Positions 25,342 to 36,780 of a DNA stretch of 64,000 bases are shown here, piece after piece (positions within the stretch are counted from its first letter, which is position 1; each line of letters opens with the position of its first letter). The position numbers were made by a program, and so were the translations under genes. Below the pieces are notes generated by a model. That model was given only the letters and a program-made list of their open reading frames with translations. It was not told the DNA's origin and searched no databases. Source of the DNA: Epiperipatus broadwayi (Eukaryota; Onychophora; Udeonychophora; Euonychophora; Peripatidae); contig JAQFVV010012499.1 of assembly GCA_028023455.1 (NCBI GenBank), positions 2,238,584 through 2,302,583 of the forward strand, given 5' to 3'.

Positions 25342-27834
25342 TTAGTGTCCATGCCCCCTCAGCCGGCCCCTGGTCTCGGGGAGAATTTGGAAGTAAATGA
25401 CTAAATTGTTTTCTTGATCTGATGCTTCTTCCAATGAGAGTTGATGTAGATTTGATTCCATGGGTACTGGAAGGTCCTCATTTTCCATAGAATCTGGTAA
25501 TTCCAAATAGGGATCATCTTCCATTGGTGCTGAATCAGTATCAGAGTGCTCAGAGGTTTTCTTTTCTTTTTTTTCCCATGACACTCTGTGTTTACTTTGT
25601 GATTCTTGTGAATCTGGTTTTAATGTAGGTAGTTTATGTTATAAACCCAGAATTCATACCGTCATCTGAGCTTGATTTATCTGGAACATCTGATTTCTGT
25701 TTATTAATATTTGGTATAGCTTGTCGTGTTAGCTCTACTTCTTGTGAAAGATCCTGATTCCAATGTCCACACAAACCATCCTTTTCCCCCAGTCTTGGAG
25801 CTTTGGGGTGTGCTGGGTTGAGTTTTTTCCTTGGTTTATTGGTTTTGCTACTTTCTTTTTGAGGATGTGGAGTTATTGTATTTTGTTTACTTTGTGACTT
25901 TCTAGGTGATTGGGTGTTATTTTTGTCTATTTTGATTCTGGTGTCTGTTTCTTCTATTGGAAGTGACTTCAAGTCTGAAGATTGTCAAGCATTGATTCAT
26001 AGCCCTTTTTTCCAATGTTGTACTGTTTATTGGCTGAATATTATCTGTGTATTGGTTTGAAATGAGATGAGGTGTACTTGATGTAGTTGTTTGTTTATCA
26101 TTTCTATTTTTGGTTGTATTGTTGTGGAATTCCATTTCAGTTTGTTGGGAAAGATTATCATCTTGATCTTCATCTCTAGATATTATGTGGTCTGGTGTTA
26201 AATCTGTGAGAGTTATGTCTATAGATTCAGTGTGGTTTGATGTTGTAGACCTGTGTTTATCAGTGTGATTTTCAATATTATTGTCTGTTTTAGGTGAATG
26301 TTTGGTATCTGTAGTTGTTGTTGTTTCTAAATTCTTTCCACTGCAGCGGTGGAACTTGCCTTTCTTTTGATTGCAGATAGTGCAGATAAGTGCCAAACAG
26401 TCTTTTATAAAGTGTGTCCTTTGTAAACAGTGAAAGCACTGAAGCTGCACCCTCCTGAATGTTAGGACCATTGGTGAACCTCTTGCATTAACTACAGTAG
26501 GGATGTCAGTGGGAGAAATGTTTTTTTTTCATGGCTAGTGAGAAGATTGCTGTGTTTGATATTATGTTTCCGTTCAAGATGGGGTCTGGAAGGAATTTAA
26601 ATTTTGAAACAGTGCTGTAGGGATTGAGGATATTTTGGAGCTCTTGTTCAGTGAACTTGTTAGGCAGTTTTTGATTTTCCCTTGTAGTATCATAGGTCTG
26701 TTCATTTCTACAGTGCAAAGTATTTTATTTCCCAGTATTTTAATATTGTTTTTAAATTGGAGCCTGTCTGCCCAGGTCTTAAATTCTATTGCCACATATC
26801 TGTCATTAGAGTGAGTTAGTATTTGATAAATTCCCAACTCTGAATCATGTTGTTTAATTACAGAATATAAATGCACCATAGGAAATTTGTATAATGATAA
26901 GTTTTCATTCATTACTGCTAGGATTAGAGTTTTGTCATTGTAATAATTTTGGAAAGATTTATAGAGCATGTTTGGAATAGTTTTGTTGAAATTATAGTTT
27001 ATGTTTTGATGCAGTTCATCGCTAATATTATTATAATCTAATATCTTAATTGATTGGGGGTATTGATTGTCTTCTGTTGTGATTTCTCTTTCATATTCCA
27101 ATATGCCTATAAGCATTTCATTAATATTGCTGACCGAGTTAGTCTCCGCGGTTTTAACGTCTTTGTTGATACTTAAAGCATTAGCATAGGATATAGATTT
27201 TTTTGGAAGGGTTTGGATTTGTGAGTCTGTTTTGAAATGTTCAAATGATGTAGATATTAAAGGTTCATCTAGTTTGAAATTTTCATTTGTTTGTGAATGG
27301 GTTTTGTTGATTTTTTTTTATCTATTATTTCATTTTTTTCTCCCGAAATACTGTTGACAGTCTCTGGTATTACAGCAGCGAATTTGGTGACCTCTGGTGA
27401 TTTAAAAAAAATTTTTCACATTCTTCAGATAGATTTTGCTGATATTTTTATTTTTTGTCCCAAATTATTCTGAGAGTGTTTCACGGTTATGGATGAATTG
27501 TCTTTATTTATTTCTCCTAAAGGAGCTTGGGAAATATGGAGAGTGTTGTTACTGTTTTCGTATGTATTATTAATATTGACTGTTATTTTGCCCGATGGGA
27601 CACCAATGCTATTGCAAATAACTGACGAAGTTTGTATAATTTCTTGCATTTTAATGTTGTCAGTAATTATTTGGTGCTTAATATTGCTAATGGGAAGGTT
27701 TTTGATCTCAGATGGAGCCTGAGATTTTTATTATAGCTAGGAAGATTTCAGCTATCGTTTCTGTTGAACGACTGAGTGTGACATTTTAAGCTTGAATTGC
27801 TATGTATATTATCTATATCATTGTCACATTCCAT
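25342..27834 (-). pseudogene. LINE ORF1, RNA-binding gag-like protein, frameshifted
   Basis: The start at 27834 is set by homology with the 62002 start of the third copy (MECDND.. versus MESDNI..). A stop follows after 28 codons, so the frame is broken early. The middle part (27116-26574 and 26718-26506) encodes a region with LILAVMNENLSLYKFP and TEQELQNILNPYSTVSKFKF that is conserved in the 63-kb copy and looks like the RRM-like region of LINE ORF1 proteins. Next come RGSPMVLTFRR and a CCHC knuckle CFHCLQRTHFIKDC, then CTICNQKKGKFHRC with spacing CX2CX7HXC. The tail is Thr/Lys/Asn-rich. At about 830 codons it is long for an ORF1. It would coat the LINE RNA. At least four frame changes are needed. 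Confidence 0.8.
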
Positions 27835-27865
27835 TTTTAAATAAATAAAACTTCTCTTACCTTGT

Positions 27866-29484
27866 ATTTAGGGATTTGTAATGGGGTTTGACACCCCCTT
27901 TCCTGCTGATTTCAATTTTTGAGGAGAGCTATCTCATTCATGTTGCTTGCTGTCAACGTTTTTTTAAAGATTTGTTAGTTATAAATTGCAAAAAAAAATT
28001 ATCGATTTGTTTTTTTTTTGTTGCTGTTGTTTTCTATATTCAATTTGTGGTAAGATTTTTTTTTATTTTTTGCATCACATTATGACTCTAAAAAAAAAGT
28101 ACAAAAAGTTTTTATTGTTGGTTATTTGCTTCCAAACATATAATAAATTAAAATCCTAAAAAAATATGCCCTTTGTTTTGATTATTTGATGGATATTATT
28201 ATTTTTTCAGTCTATAGAATGTATTTTAATTAAAACAAAACAATCTGATAAAAAATAAATAACGGTTCTAAAAAGTATATTATCCTCAGCGTTTCTTTGT
28301 TTATCTTTCATAATATATATATTTCAAAATATGCATACCAGACATTTATATTATGATTTAATAAATTATACGATTTATACTAGATGGGTTGTCATTTTAA
28401 AGATATCATTGGTTATAATAAAACTTCTAAATAAATTTCACTCTGCATACCAGCTTTTCTAATACACTATTCTTCTGAATATTTTAACTCTTTTTATTAC
28501 AAGTATAAAATAAAAATAGAGAGCGAGAGAGATTGTAAAGAATAAATACAGAAGAAATAAACCCATCATAAAAAAAACCGTATTTCTTAGTCCATTTATT
28601 TTTTTAAAGCAATTAAATTTTAAACTTTCAATTATTTCAATAAATATATTTTTTAACATTCTTTAACCTTTTCCATTTTTTTATTGTTCCTATCTATAAC
28701 TATTTTTTAATTTACTTTTATCCACAATCTCTATCAAAGTATAAAAAGTAAATCAATAAATTTAAAAGAATTTGGTCAGCTTATTAATTAGAGATTTATT
28801 TATTAAGTCTATCATTTCTTACTTTTGCTTTGCCATTAATATTTCAAAGTGAAACATGCAATTCAATATCACATCAATTTGTTTATAAATAATAGTTCAT
28901 TTGTTTTCAAACCCATAATATCAGTCCTCTATCTTTTTGTCTATATCAATTAATACCTGAATATTTTACATAATTTCTTTTACTTCTGAAAATACGTTTT
29001 TTTATTAAAATCAATACTAAAATTTAAAAAAAAATGTATTTAGTGAACCATTCTAGTTAATAATTATATCTTCTTCATTAATTGTGTAGAATATGGCTGA
29101 GCATTCCTTTCTGCAATTTTATGTTAAAACATAGTTGAATTTTGAAAGTACAATTACTGTTAATTTTATTTTATATTTATTATACTTATTAAAATTTGAT
29201 AATAATATTTTAATGTTAGTTTAATGTCTTTTAAATCAATGCTTATAAAATAGAGAAAAGAGCTATAAAGCAGATATACAAAATATAAATTAAATTTAAT
29301 GATTTTTTTTTGCCCTTTTTCTCATTTTAATATCAAAAGAAGGAAAGATTCAAATTACCTAAACATAAAGAATTTTTTTTTGCCTCTTCCTCTAAAAGAA
29401 GATCTAAACTTTCTTTGTCTTGCAAATTTCCTACAGCTATTCTTTTCTAGAGATATATATTTTTATTAAATTATATATATATAT
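27866..29484. other. AT-rich intergenic DNA
   Basis: No gene is seen. It may include the unrecognised 5' end of the LINE (27866 to about 28030). TA-rich tracts abut the right inverted copy at 29469-29487. Confidence 0.5.
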
Positions 29485-32400
29485 ATATTGTGCCCTTTTC
29501 TATAGGTCAATGATGGTTATAAATGGTCAATTACTAAAAAAATTTAAAATTAATATTATATAGTATTTAAAATTATAGACTATATTAAGCAGTAAAAGAT
29601 TAATATGATGTATTTAATAGTAAATATTGTGATGGTGAGAATTGTATCTAATTCTATATTTTTCTAAATTGTTTTTCAAAATTTTATATAATTATTTTAT
29701 ATAACATAAGTAGCAAATTTATTAAGACAGAAAAATTAGACTAAACACCAGAAATGACTACGTGACTGTCTGGAATATTCTATGTATAATCACTGGTTTA
29801 AATTAATACTAATAATTAAAATATTTAAATAGTATATTATAGAAGTGGATGGAATTGTCACACATCATAATAAAAATAAGTAGCATACATCTTTATTAAT
29901 TATTGTTTCAAAATTGTTTTAAAGGTAGTTAAATTGTAATAGATAATAATTGATTTAAAAATAATAATTAGTTAACATTTAAGTCTATTACGTCATGATT
30001 TTAAAACTTTAGAAATTGTTTATAAATCCAAGTAGAGATTGACCAATAAAAAATAGATCTTGGCAGACAACCAAAATCGCGCCAACTAATTGTATAAACG
30101 GGGGGAGAACAAAAATGTGTTGACTCCAGAGCAGAGGTAAAATTTTAAGCTCTCTAAAATTTTTTTTTCTTTTTCAATTTATTAGTCAATTTTATGATAA
30201 TTTTAATAATATCTTTGAAAGAAACCAACTGACAATTTAAAAATCATCCGAAGAGAATCTTAGAATAAAAGTTTTTAAAAAAGTTTTTTCATAGTAATGT
30301 TTCACTAACTTTACAGTAACCTGCCAGTGGATTCTATCGAAATATAATCGGAGTTTTCAATAGAAAATGGATAGATTCTTAAAACCAAGTTGTAAATTTT
30401 ATAATATTCCAAATATGTTAATATTATTCGTTGATATAGTTTATATAGCGTATCACTATGAAAGCTGTTTTTGTGCGTATAAAATCAATGAAAGGACATT
30501 GTGCGCAGAGTTAATGAAGATAATGGAAAATAAAAATAAGTATTATTCGTATAAGAATAAATGGACAAAAGGATTTTTAATATTGAAATAGTTTGAACTG
30601 CTTTCTTTAAGATGACTTGAGAAAATACTCTAGACAATAGTTAAAGATCGAAAGTAGTGTATATAAAATAATAATGAATGAAAGTGAAGTTTACCAAGGA
30701 AAACACTTGCCTAAAGAAAAAAAAATATTTTACAGAAGAGAAATATAAATATTGGATCCATGGAAAATGCAATTGGCACCGTAATTATTAAATAATTGTA
30801 GTTTAACTAGAAATAAAGATGCATCAACGCGCCGAGGTAATATTCACCAGAACATTAAAAAGCTTCATGGGATAACTAAATAAAATGTTTTCTAATAATT
30901 TTGGATTAAACACTAAAACTAAAGATCGTCTAAACAGTTTATTAAATGAACTAATTTATTTAAAACTTTAATAAGCATAAAGGAGAAAATTCGGACAAAA
31001 GAAGAAATAATAAATATTATGGGACTAACCAACATTTACCGTCAGAAAAATATGTGATTATGGTTTGAATTATTTTCTTTACTAATCTAAGTTAAACATT
31101 AAGTTTTAGATAGCGATAGGGAAAACAAAATACATTAATTCATGATATAACATTATAGGAAATAATATGTTTTGATTTTGAATTTTAAAATAAAATTGTA
31201 TGTATGTGGAAATTTGTATATTTGCAATGCTCGAAGAGAAAGAAACCTACTACGAACTCTGATAGGAAGATAAAGATTGTTTTGGTAACATTTATAATTA
31301 TTAATGATATATAATGTATGTTTTATTTATTTAGATCAGCTGAGAATCGAATGAATGTAGCGCAAAAGTTTTATTGTTATTATTGTTGTAAAACGCATTT
31401 TGAAAACAACACTCTAAAACACTTTGAGATGTGATTAGATTTTTAAAAAATATGCATACGATAATCATTTTATGTGTTATTAATCTAGTTCAATTTAACC
31501 GATGGTTATGTGATATTTTCTGTTAATTTTCCAATTGGGATATTTAAATGTTATTTTAACAAAACGTAGATGTTGAACCTACAGTGTAATAAAGCAAGAC
31601 AAATTGTTCTTATGGAATAGGGAAATGTTTTTATTAGCGAATTTTGTTTATTGTTTTTAAAAAGTAGTTAGTATTTTATCGATGTTGGATACAGTAAAAA
31701 TCTTGAGAGATAGTTTGGGTAGTGACTTGGTAGTACGTGGTGATTCGGAAACCAAGAGGATGTATTAAAAACTAGGATGCTACAGGGAATGAAATAATGG
31801 GTAGTTTTAGATGTTAATCAGTGTAGTCAACAAAGCCCTACGACTGGTACCCATGTTGTCTTGGACAGTGGTATTTTATATATTTCTTGTGAGTCGTATT
31901 AGATGTTTGGTAAAGCTGAGTAAATAGCTGCCATATCACGCTTATCGCCAAGGTTATTAGACAATGAATGTCAGACCTATTCACACTGTTCCATACATTT
32001 TTTGAAGTATATTGTGGATAAGTTATCTATCTATCTTCCTGATATCCTATACATCTTTCGCTATCTTTATCTGTATTTCTTGCAACCAGATCGTTATGTG
32101 ATAAGTCTATTAAAAGGGAAACAATAGATATTTTAGAATGTATGTCATACTATTATTTGGAATAAGAATAGTTAAGTGTTAACGAAGAGTAGATTATGAT
32201 TATTGAAAGATGCAGATATCCTAAGAAGGGAAGGAGTTAGAGAATTATTTTAATTCTTTTTTAAAAAATGAACTATAATTTTATAAAAGTATATCCAAAT
32301 AGAAATATACAAAAATATTAAATATAATTTCACGTTTTCTTATTGTTAATTATATTTTAAAAAATATAAGTATTGCATATTTAAAAAATACAATAACATT

Positions 32401-33895
32401 CGATAATTATAGTATATGTGAAACTGTAACAGGTGATAATTAAACCTGTGTTATAGTATTATACATGAGTATGGCTTATGGAATAAACGTATTATAGTTT
32501 ACGAGCATTGGAGAACAAACGTTAAAAGTAATAATAATATTTGAATAAGATGCTGAGTGACTTATATAAAGTTACAAGAAGATGTAATTTTCTTTTAAAA
32601 ACCATATTGATTGTAAAATTATGATGTTATAAATGATGTTTATCCACATAGATAATTTATAATACAGTAACTTTAATATTAAAAGGTAAAGAATGGTGTT
32701 ACCCATAAAATAGTTAAAATAAGTGATATGATAAACCTAATGAGAAATAAATAAATAACTTTTAAAAGGCATAATAAGTTTAATTAATGATAAAATAAAT
32801 ATAAATGTGTATCATTCAGCTATTGTAATGTAAAGAAAAATGAGGATATCCCTTGTAAATAGATGTAGATGGATTTGTTCGTTTTATTTATTTTTTATTG
32901 ATGTTAATAAAATTTTAAATTTTTTTTATTAAAACTTGTGTCTGAGTTTTGTTTTCTCTACATCATTGCATGAATTCACAGGGTATGTTCACAACCATTA
33001 AACTAAGTATATGATTGTTTGCACAAAAGATAAATAGAGAAGTATGTTTAATCTTAAATATTTATTGATGTTCTTGTAAATAAATAATTATAAAATTGCA
33101 TTGCGTTACTGGTCATCAATCCATTATCATAATATTTTGCTAAATTATATGCTATTAGTTGCCACTTGCTTTATTTATCAGATTATCTAAACACTGCCAC
33201 TTATTAATTTATTTTATTACTTAAAGATAAAAAAGGGATTATTAGATTATTAACTAATTTATTACGGTTATAAATTCGCGATGCAAGAAAAGCTGTACTA
33301 GTTGGATTAAGCAATGAAGATTGTGATTATTATTGTTTTATTATTAATCTAATTTCAGAGTAGTAGATTATGACATAAAATCCCTTATCATATTTTGCTA
33401 CCATATGTTTATTAACATATGAATAAATTTAAGAACCTGAGATTATTTCATTTGAGCTAGATGATTACTATTATTATTATTAGAGATAAAAGATTAATAC
33501 TTTAAATATTAAATGAGTCTTCGTGATTAGGAGTTGCGGAAGTCATAAGAATACTATGTAGTTATTATGTGTAATAGTAGTATAAGGGGGGATAGTGTTC
33601 TTATGCCATTGAGGTGGTATCCTGTGGGATATTGTCTCAATGTAATCTACCTTGTCACCCGTATTTTCACTTCTAGTCTCATGAATTCCTGCATATTTAT
33701 TTGGGTTAGTTTAAAACAGAACCTAAGTTAATTTTAAGAAACTTGAGCTAGTAAATCATTTAATTGAATATTTCATTAATTATTAGAGCTAGAACCCAGT
33801 TAGGTGATTTTCACTATATTATATTTATTTTGGGGGAAGTGGAGATGCGGGAACGGGACAGTTAGATTGGCCTGATGTATTAGAAAAGGGCAGAT
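29485..33895 (+). mobile_element. Unidentified 4.4-kb element, right inverted copy
   Basis: This is the better-preserved partner of 10168-15014. Its two ends carry short inverted repeats: the left reads ATTGTGCCCTTTTCTATAGG and the right, on the minus strand, CAATCTGCCCTTTTCTAATA. That makes it look like a discrete DNA transposon of about 4.4 kb lying in TA-rich DNA. Near the left end is TATAAACGGGGGGAGAAC, then a conserved splice-donor-like site (AGAG|GTAAAA at 30136). A block at 31806-32095 is largely open in one frame (HFLKYIVDKLSIYLPDILYI) but has stops. I recognise no transposase. Confidence 0.65.
31806..32095 (+). pseudogene. Decayed possible coding block in the right inverted copy
   Basis: One frame reads ...CSQQSPTTGTHVVLDSG... 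then, after two stops, SRLSPRLLDNECQTYSHCSI and YLPDILYIFRYLYLYFLQPD. The left copy (about 12236-11955, minus strand) aligns over the same span without obvious frame-breaking indels in the central part. That would fit an old coding region, but nucleotide similarity alone could explain it. No family is recognised. Confidence 0.25.
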
Positions 33896-34144
33896 TGTGG
33901 CCCTCAACGTGATTGGCCTGAGGTGTAGTGGAGCTACACACGATGACAAGGGCAGAATATATATTGTGTCTACATATCACTACGTGTAACTGCAAATTCA
34001 GCATTTTAAATTCTAAAACTGTACATTGAAAGTCCTTCCTTGATAATTATAATAATATAAATTTGAAGATGATATAATTTAATTAGAAACGTTGACATTT
34101 TTACTAATTATATATATATATAAAACCATTAAATATATAAATCA

Positions 34145-35365
34145 ATGGCAAATAAATGCAATAAATAAGTTGATGTGCCTAAAATATACATATATGCAGA
34201 AGTGTGCCTTTTCAATCAGCTTGTAACTACAAAAATAACCTATTACTCACCAATCATAAATTTCATTAAATCTTTCACTTTGTCCATTTACTCACTCTGC
34301 AGCAATCTATTATGGTGCAGAAAAGTAGTCTCCATCTCTATAAAACAACTTAGTCTTCCAACAACCAGAAATGGATTAGGACTTCACTCCATACAAATTT
34401 TTCACAAATAAAAAAGTATTAATCTCCTAGCTGCACTGATAAGAAGTTTTCCAGCTTTTGAATGCATCCTTCAAATAACACCCACAGACTGACCACCACC
34501 TTCACATTGATATTTGTTTTTTGCTCATAAACCAACTTCAAATCATTTATGATCAGTTGTCTTTTTTGGGTGTTGGTAGATACACCTATTGGACTATTTA
34601 TAATATGATGTACCCAGACATAACTATAGATGTTCACTCACCTATGCTAAATATGAACAATAGTTGTTTGATGCAGTGATTTAAAAAATGGTCATTGCAA
34701 CCCAAATTTTTTGACTTTCTTTTAAAAGTAAATCTTCATGCTCTACCTACCTCATATTTCCTTAAATACTGCAGGTTTTACAACAAAATTGATGTTTTTT
34801 GTTCCTTTTGTCACAGGAGAAAAAAAAAATACAACAGAACCTATTTCACACCTGCACAGCTCTAACAAATACCCGAAAAATTATGATTAACACATATAGA
34901 CAAAATAATATCACACTTGATAACCAAATAGAGACACTCAGTAAAGGCTCAATACCAGCAGTTCATACAGCAACTTTTTGTTTATATAGTTTCTGGTGCA
35001 CCAGATGTACTTTCTGCCTTGGAGACAATACCACAAAGCACCCAGCCACATTCTCTAATAAGCTCGAACAACTGAAGGCCAGGAAAAATTGCACACCCAG
35101 ATATATTTGCTGCTACATGGTCACTATTAAAAACCTGAGACAAAACATAACCTCAAAAAAAAAAATTATGACTTTTCTGTAACAAGAACAATTATTTTCT
35201 TTGTTGTTGTTGTTTTACATATCTCTTTTTTAACAATTTTTTCTGTTTATTCCAAAGCTATAAAGTTTTAAACCATGTATTTTCAACAAGGTAATTTTTG
35301 GTAAACAACAAATTCATGTAATCTATTTTTGTACAATAAAGTATATTATTGAAACATAAAAATAT
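34145..35365 (+). mobile_element. 5'-truncated copy of the main LINE
   Basis: This holds only the end of ORF2 and the 3' UTR. The thumb region (SFTLSIYSLCSNLLW, RNGLGLHSIQ) matches SFINKINGLCSRLFW and LNGLALHSIQ of the 22-27-kb copy. Further on, KWSLQPKFFDFLLKVN matches RWSLEAKYLDFLIKYN, then CSFC and NLFHTC match the C-terminal CCHC finger with a frameshift between them. The TRCTFCL segment matches TRCKLIM. The 3' end CAATAAAGTATATTATTGAAAC parallels the tail of the larger copy. Truncation at the 5' side is normal for target-primed reverse transcription. The copies are well diverged, so they reflect old activity. Confidence 0.88.
34175..35182 (+). pseudogene. LINE ORF2 C-terminal fragment
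   Basis: This covers the reverse transcriptase thumb and C-terminal zinc-finger part only, in at least three frames (34175-34411, about 34680-34800, 34799-35182). The palm motifs A to E are absent, so it has no activity. The second half of the finger (LFHTC) keeps its His and Cys in the third frame, while the first CXXC (CSFC) is read in the second frame. Confidence 0.85.
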
Positions 35366-36076
35366 AATTTTGCTTTATTCTCATCAAGAACTAGCTTTTA
35401 AACATGAATTATTTTCATAAGTATTAAAATTCATATACATTCATCCATTAAATGGTTTAAACTTATATTTAATTATTTAAAAATAATTTTATATTTACTT
35501 TCTGTTCTTCATTATAATAAAATAAAATAATTAATTTGCTGAATCAGTAATAATTTCTTGAAATATACTATTTCATCTTGTGAATAGAAATAATCATGAA
35601 TAATTCATAAATGCATTTCATCATAAACTTTCTTATTTGAATAAGAGGGCATTTTACTTTTGACACTAATCATGTGCATTCTAAAATTGAAATTAACAAA
35701 TTCTGTGCTCAAATATTCTATTTGAACTTGTAATTGCTAATGATTTTTAACATAACATAAATTAAAATATTTTATATTATGCATAAATCTTGGTACTTAA
35801 ATGTAATATATAGTTCATAATAAATTTGATTATATTACAATTAAATAAATCTGTCTTTCTTTTATCACTATAACAATGTTTCTTGTATTTTATAAACAAT
35901 CAATCTGGCAGTTTCAAATGATGAAAGTCTTTTACAATATTATATATATATATATATATAATTAGTTTCCAACCAGTAACCACCTAAACATTCACAGTAA
36001 ATATAGCAACCAATATCTCTAACTGCTGTCAAGGCAACCTTCACACCTTTTAATAGCAAGAATGGAAATATATATA
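35366..36076. other. AT-rich intergenic DNA
   Basis: Nothing supportable except a TA tract at 35939-35962. The sequence around 35995-36060 (GCTGTCAAGGCAACCT) recurs near 40150-40175 (ACTGTTGTCAAGGCAACCT), so a short dispersed repeat is present. Confidence 0.45.
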
Positions 36077-36180
36077 GTGTATATGAGCACAGACTTTCAC
36101 ATGACTTTCCACTCTATCTAATAACACTGATACACTCTAGCACATATATGCTGAAAAGATAAATAATCACCAATATATAA
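36077..36180 (+). repeat. Half copy of the 17.6-kb foldback arm
   Basis: TATATGAGCACAGACTTTC through AGCACATATATGCTGAAAAG and AATAATCACCAATATA matches the left arm of 17611-17968, without its partner arm. Confidence 0.85.
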
Positions 36181-36220
36181 TATAAATAAAATGTCCATTA
36201 ATTAAAACAAAATTGTAATT

Positions 36221-36702
36221 ATAATTGAAATAATAAATTTAATGGTTTACAAACTATTATAAACAATTCTTAAATCCACAGAAATACTTTTGGTTAATTT
36301 CTTAAACCTGCCTCGACTGCAATTAAATTCAAAAAAACAAAAAACAAAGCGGAAGCAAATGTCATAAATTCAAACCCCATGACTTTGATCTTGAAAAAAC
36401 ATGTAAATATAAATTTTAATTTGATTTTGAAAATGTGAAAATTTCTTCATGAAGAGAGAAACCATAATAAAAGAAAAATTAAAGAGGCAATTTTTATAAG
36501 TAGTAATAAAATGCATTTAATAAATAGACAAGCTGCTAACAATAAAATACAAGAGTCATGGGATTTGAATTTATGATGTTTGCTTCTGCTTTGTTTTTTA
36601 ATTTAATGGCAGTTGAGGCAGGTTTAAGAAATTAACTGAAAGTACTTCTGCAGATTTAAGGATTGTTTATAATAGTTTGTAAACTGTTAAATTTATTATT
36701 TC

Positions 36703-36707
<5 letters not shown>
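36221..36707. mobile_element. Foldback element with ~155-165-bp arms
   Basis: 36221-36386 and 36553-36707 are inverted copies. Shared blocks include GTTTACAAACTATTATAAAC, GGCAGTTGAGGCAGGTTTAA and CATGGGATTTGAATTTATGA, read on opposite strands. The 166-bp loop has no coding content. The right end runs directly into a TA microsatellite (from 36705). The TTCAAACCCCATGA motif in the arms resembles a tRNA T-arm. Confidence 0.85.

Positions 36708-36778
<71 letters not shown>
36705..36778. repeat. Two (TA)n tracts around ATGGATTTA
   Basis: TA runs at 36705-36744 and 36751-36778 separated by a short GGATTT spacer. Confidence 0.95.

Positions 36779-36780
<2 letters not shown>

Larger units (their letters stand above)
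21898..27865 (-). mobile_element. Non-LTR retrotransposon (LINE), nearly full length
   Basis: A two-ORF LINE on the minus strand with a 3' poly(A) (plus-strand T run at 21897-21908) preceded by AATAATAAATTATTATTGAAAC-like sequence. ORF1 spans 27834-25342 and ORF2 spans 25338-22154. The 3' UTR carries a C10 run on the plus strand (22084-22093). The 5' boundary is uncertain: homology with the copy at 61.9 kb is clear from the AAGGTAAG just upstream of the ORF1 ATG and fades further out. Several frameshifts and at least one in-frame stop make it inactive. The APE-type endonuclease and C-terminal CCHC finger fit L1/Tx1-, Jockey- or CR1-like groups. I cannot assign the clade. Confidence 0.92.

Noticed and set aside
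10168-33895. Single giant Polinton/Maverick-like element with long inverted repeats
   Set aside because: The size would fit, but no DNA polymerase B, integrase, ATPase or capsid-like frame is present in the interior, and the right copy has its own short inverted ends.
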